Source: Dehalococcoidia bacterium (GTDB lineage: Bacteria > Chloroflexota > Dehalococcoidia > CAUJGQ01). From it: a stretch of 43,902 nucleotides of DNA. The translations under genes and the position numbers were made by a program. The notes below the pieces were generated by a model. It was given only the letters and a program-made list of their open reading frames with translations, was not told where the DNA came from and ran no database searches. Positions 42,713 through 43,902 of this stretch are shown here, one piece after another. The stretch covers positions 1 through 43,902 of the forward strand of contig DATGEL010000012.1 of NCBI GenBank assembly GCA_035310145.1. Direction: 5' to 3'. The first letter of the stretch is position 1; each line of letters starts with the position of its first letter.

Positions 42713-42853
42713 CTAGCAGCCGGCACACCAGCTCATATCGGCGTGCACCGGCGTGGCCTGATGGCCGGCGCCGATGCCGCCGCCCACCGCCGCCAGACCA
42801 AGCACCGCCGCCACCAGCAAGCCGCGCAGCCCGAAGCGCTTTACCCGACGCAT
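42713..42853 (-). CDS. Tiny exported peptide precursor ending in CxxC
   Basis: A 46-residue product. The basic start MRRVKRFGLRG, hydrophobic core LLVAAVLGLAAVGGGIGAGH and a PVHA cleavage-type site form a signal peptide. Only DMSWCAGC would follow, an octapeptide with two cysteines. AAGGAG lies about 7 bp before ATG 42853, so translation is plausible; an in-frame ATG further upstream adds only polar residues. Signal-like peptide, redox or metal-binding tag, or lipid-anchored peptide are all possible; no function is assigned. Neighbours give no hint. Confidence 0.5.
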   Translation of the reverse strand: MRRVKRFGLRGLLVAAVLGLAAVGGGIGAGHQATPVHADMSWCAGC

Positions 42854-43137
42854 CTCGTTCTCCTTCGTAGCCATGCGGCGTTGTGCCGCACCTTGAGCAA
42901 CGAAGGCAGGCGCTCCCTCCCGCAGCGGCGCCGAGTAACGGAACAGGAACAGATGCGTTGCGGGCCGGTCTCGGCGTTCATGGCGCGGCGCGGCCTCGGC
43001 TGGCAAGCGACCCACGGCGTCTGGCCGGATGCGGCGCAACTGCATGCGGCGGCGTCAGACCCTCGGCCGGTGGCGGCAGTCAGGCACTCACGAAACACCA
43101 ACCGCAAGGAGGAGCGAACCACGATCGGCAATGAAGC

Positions 43138-43167
43138 GAGTGCCGCCGCCCACGGGCGGCGGCACTC
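43138..43167 (-). terminator. Terminator hairpin of the 43174 lipoprotein gene
   Basis: A perfect 14-bp stem (GAGTGCCGCCGCCC at 43138-43151, complement 43154-43167) with an AC loop lies 6 bp after the stop on the minus strand. The rest of gene-free stretch 42854-43173 shows nothing convincing. Confidence 0.7.
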
Positions 43168-43173
43168 ATGCAT

Positions 43174-43902
43174 TCACTGCTGAACGAGCGAGAGATACAC
43201 GCGACTCTGGTTTCCAGCCAGAAATGGGTTGTCAAACATCACCAGCGAGCCGGCGTCCGACGAACGTATCTCCCAACAGAGATTGCCGCTGATGGTGCCC
43301 CCGGTGAAGGTTTCCGAGTCGGGCAGCTCGTTTGGGATCACGCCGCAGCTATTGTCGAAGGTCGAGTAAGCGACGGCGCTGGCGCCGACCGCCCGCAGGC
43401 GAAAACCGCCATCGAGCTTCGCTGAGCCGGAACCGGTAAACGTGGCCTGCAGTTGCGCGATGAAGAATTGGTGATCTGCCGCAGGCGGTTTGTTGAATTG
43501 ATTCCGCACAAGCACCGCCTGCGTCGCGTTCGGCTGGACGGATAGCACCTTTACGCGCCAACCGTCGCCCAGGGCAACCTCGGTATTGACGGGAACGGGG
43601 TTTTCGCGCGTGCCGGCCGCAGCAGGAGTGGGACTCGGCGATGGACTGGGCGTGCGTGTCGGCGGTGGCGTGACCGTGACGAGCACGGTCTTCACGACGG
43701 GCGCCGGCGTATCCTGCGCCTGTTTCTGCAACGCAGCGACCGTGGCCTGCAGATCGGCAAGCTGCTGATTTTGCGCGCTGATCGTCGCCTGCAGATTCCT
43801 TGTGTCCGGAGCGGCGGCGGCCACACTGGCGGCCGGCGGCCTGGTGGCGTTCGCCTTTGCGCTGGACCTGGTCGCGTTGTTGTTGCCGCTGCAGGCGGCG
43901 AG
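43174..43902 (-). CDS. Lipoprotein with coiled coil and DUF4352-like domain (5' end outside window)
   Basis: The frame runs off the right edge. The first visible residues LAACSGNNNATRS are a lipobox and the start of the mature lipoprotein, so only the signal peptide is missing. Then follow a coiled coil (LQATISAQNQQLADLQATVA), a Pro/Thr/Ser linker (TPPPTRTPSPSPSPTPAA) and a C-terminal immunoglobulin-like domain: NPVPVNTEVALGDGWRVKVL, VLVRNQFNKPPAADHQFFIA and DSETFTGGTISGNLCWEI. This arrangement fits DUF4352/telokin-like extracellular proteins. A GTG at 43824 is in frame but would drop the lipobox, so it is not the true start. Function unknown. Confidence 0.8.
   Translation of the reverse strand, partial: LAACSGNNNATRSSAKANATRPPAASVAAAAPDTRNLQATISAQNQQLADLQATVAALQKQAQDTPAPVVKTVLVTVTPPPTRTPSPSPSPTPAAAGTRENPVPVNTEVALGDGWRVKVLSVQPNATQAVLVRNQFNKPPAADHQFFIAQLQATFTGSGSAKLDGGFRLRAVGASAVAYSTFDNSCGVIPNELPDSETFTGGTISGNLCWEIRSSDAGSLVMFDNPFLAGNQSRVYLSLVQQ

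Overview
The window is high-GC DNA (roughly two thirds G+C by eye) from a bacterial chromosome. The gene mix points to a Chloroflexota-like bacterium: a compact gyrB, luciferase-like and HpaB-like flavin monooxygenases, acetyl-CoA hydrolase/transferase-family proteins, an archease-rtcB pair, many beta-propeller lipoproteins, DUF402 and DUF4188 proteins. That placement is inference from gene content. No rRNA, tRNA, prophage or transposase gene was recognised.

Layout. 1-1812 (minus): the N-terminal part of GDP-mannose 4,6-dehydratase, then two adjacent genes whose products share a C-terminal domain. 2191-4752 (plus): an exported double-cupredoxin protein and a CoA-transferase/hydrolase. 4777-6337: a small island bounded by two related hairpin repeats, holding a methyltransferase pseudogene and a Phd/YefM-PIN toxin-antitoxin operon. 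6358-13277: oxidative metabolism (VOC protein, acyl-CoA-dehydrogenase-like flavoprotein, LLM oxidoreductase, carboxymuconolactone-decarboxylase-like protein, HpaB-type monooxygenase) around a run with a degenerate von Willebrand A protein, a CxxC/CC protein and a GNAT acetyltransferase. 13386-19989: a lipoprotein, a TolB-like propeller protein, a RibD/DHFR-like reductase, a P-loop kinase-like protein, an amidohydrolase and a papain-like peptidase.

20341-27462: a 72-79 bp inverted-repeat element occurs twice. Between the copies lie an ECF sigma / anti-sigma / lipoprotein unit and an acetoacetate-decarboxylase-like gene. After the second copy come a DinB-family gene with an SOS-box-like site, a BNR-repeat protein and a YcaQ-family DNA glycosylase. 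27511-34987: DUF402 protein, gyrB, amidohydrolase, HSL-type esterase, archease and rtcB. 34997-36596 (minus): a possibly frameshifted gene, a partner gene and an AAA ATPase. 36706-41781: DUF4188 protein, a second CoA-transferase/hydrolase, a small coupled gene interrupted by an insert carrying one CRISPR-repeat-like sequence, an LLM oxidoreductase, and a divergent DinB / HxlR pair around a palindromic operator. 41869-43902: an isolated membrane sensor-like domain, a tiny exported peptide precursor and a lipoprotein running off the window.

Most genes form short operons or singletons. The metabolic genes (two CoA-transferases, two LLM enzymes, HpaB, acyl-CoA-dehydrogenase-like enzyme, decarboxylase-like proteins, two amidohydrolases) suggest breakdown of organic acids and aromatics, but no complete pathway is visible. 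The most unusual items are the lone CRISPR-repeat-like sequence inside a 120-bp insertion, the precursor predicted to release an eight-residue peptide, the repeated hairpin element, and an archease with no standard start codon ahead of its conserved N-terminal motif.
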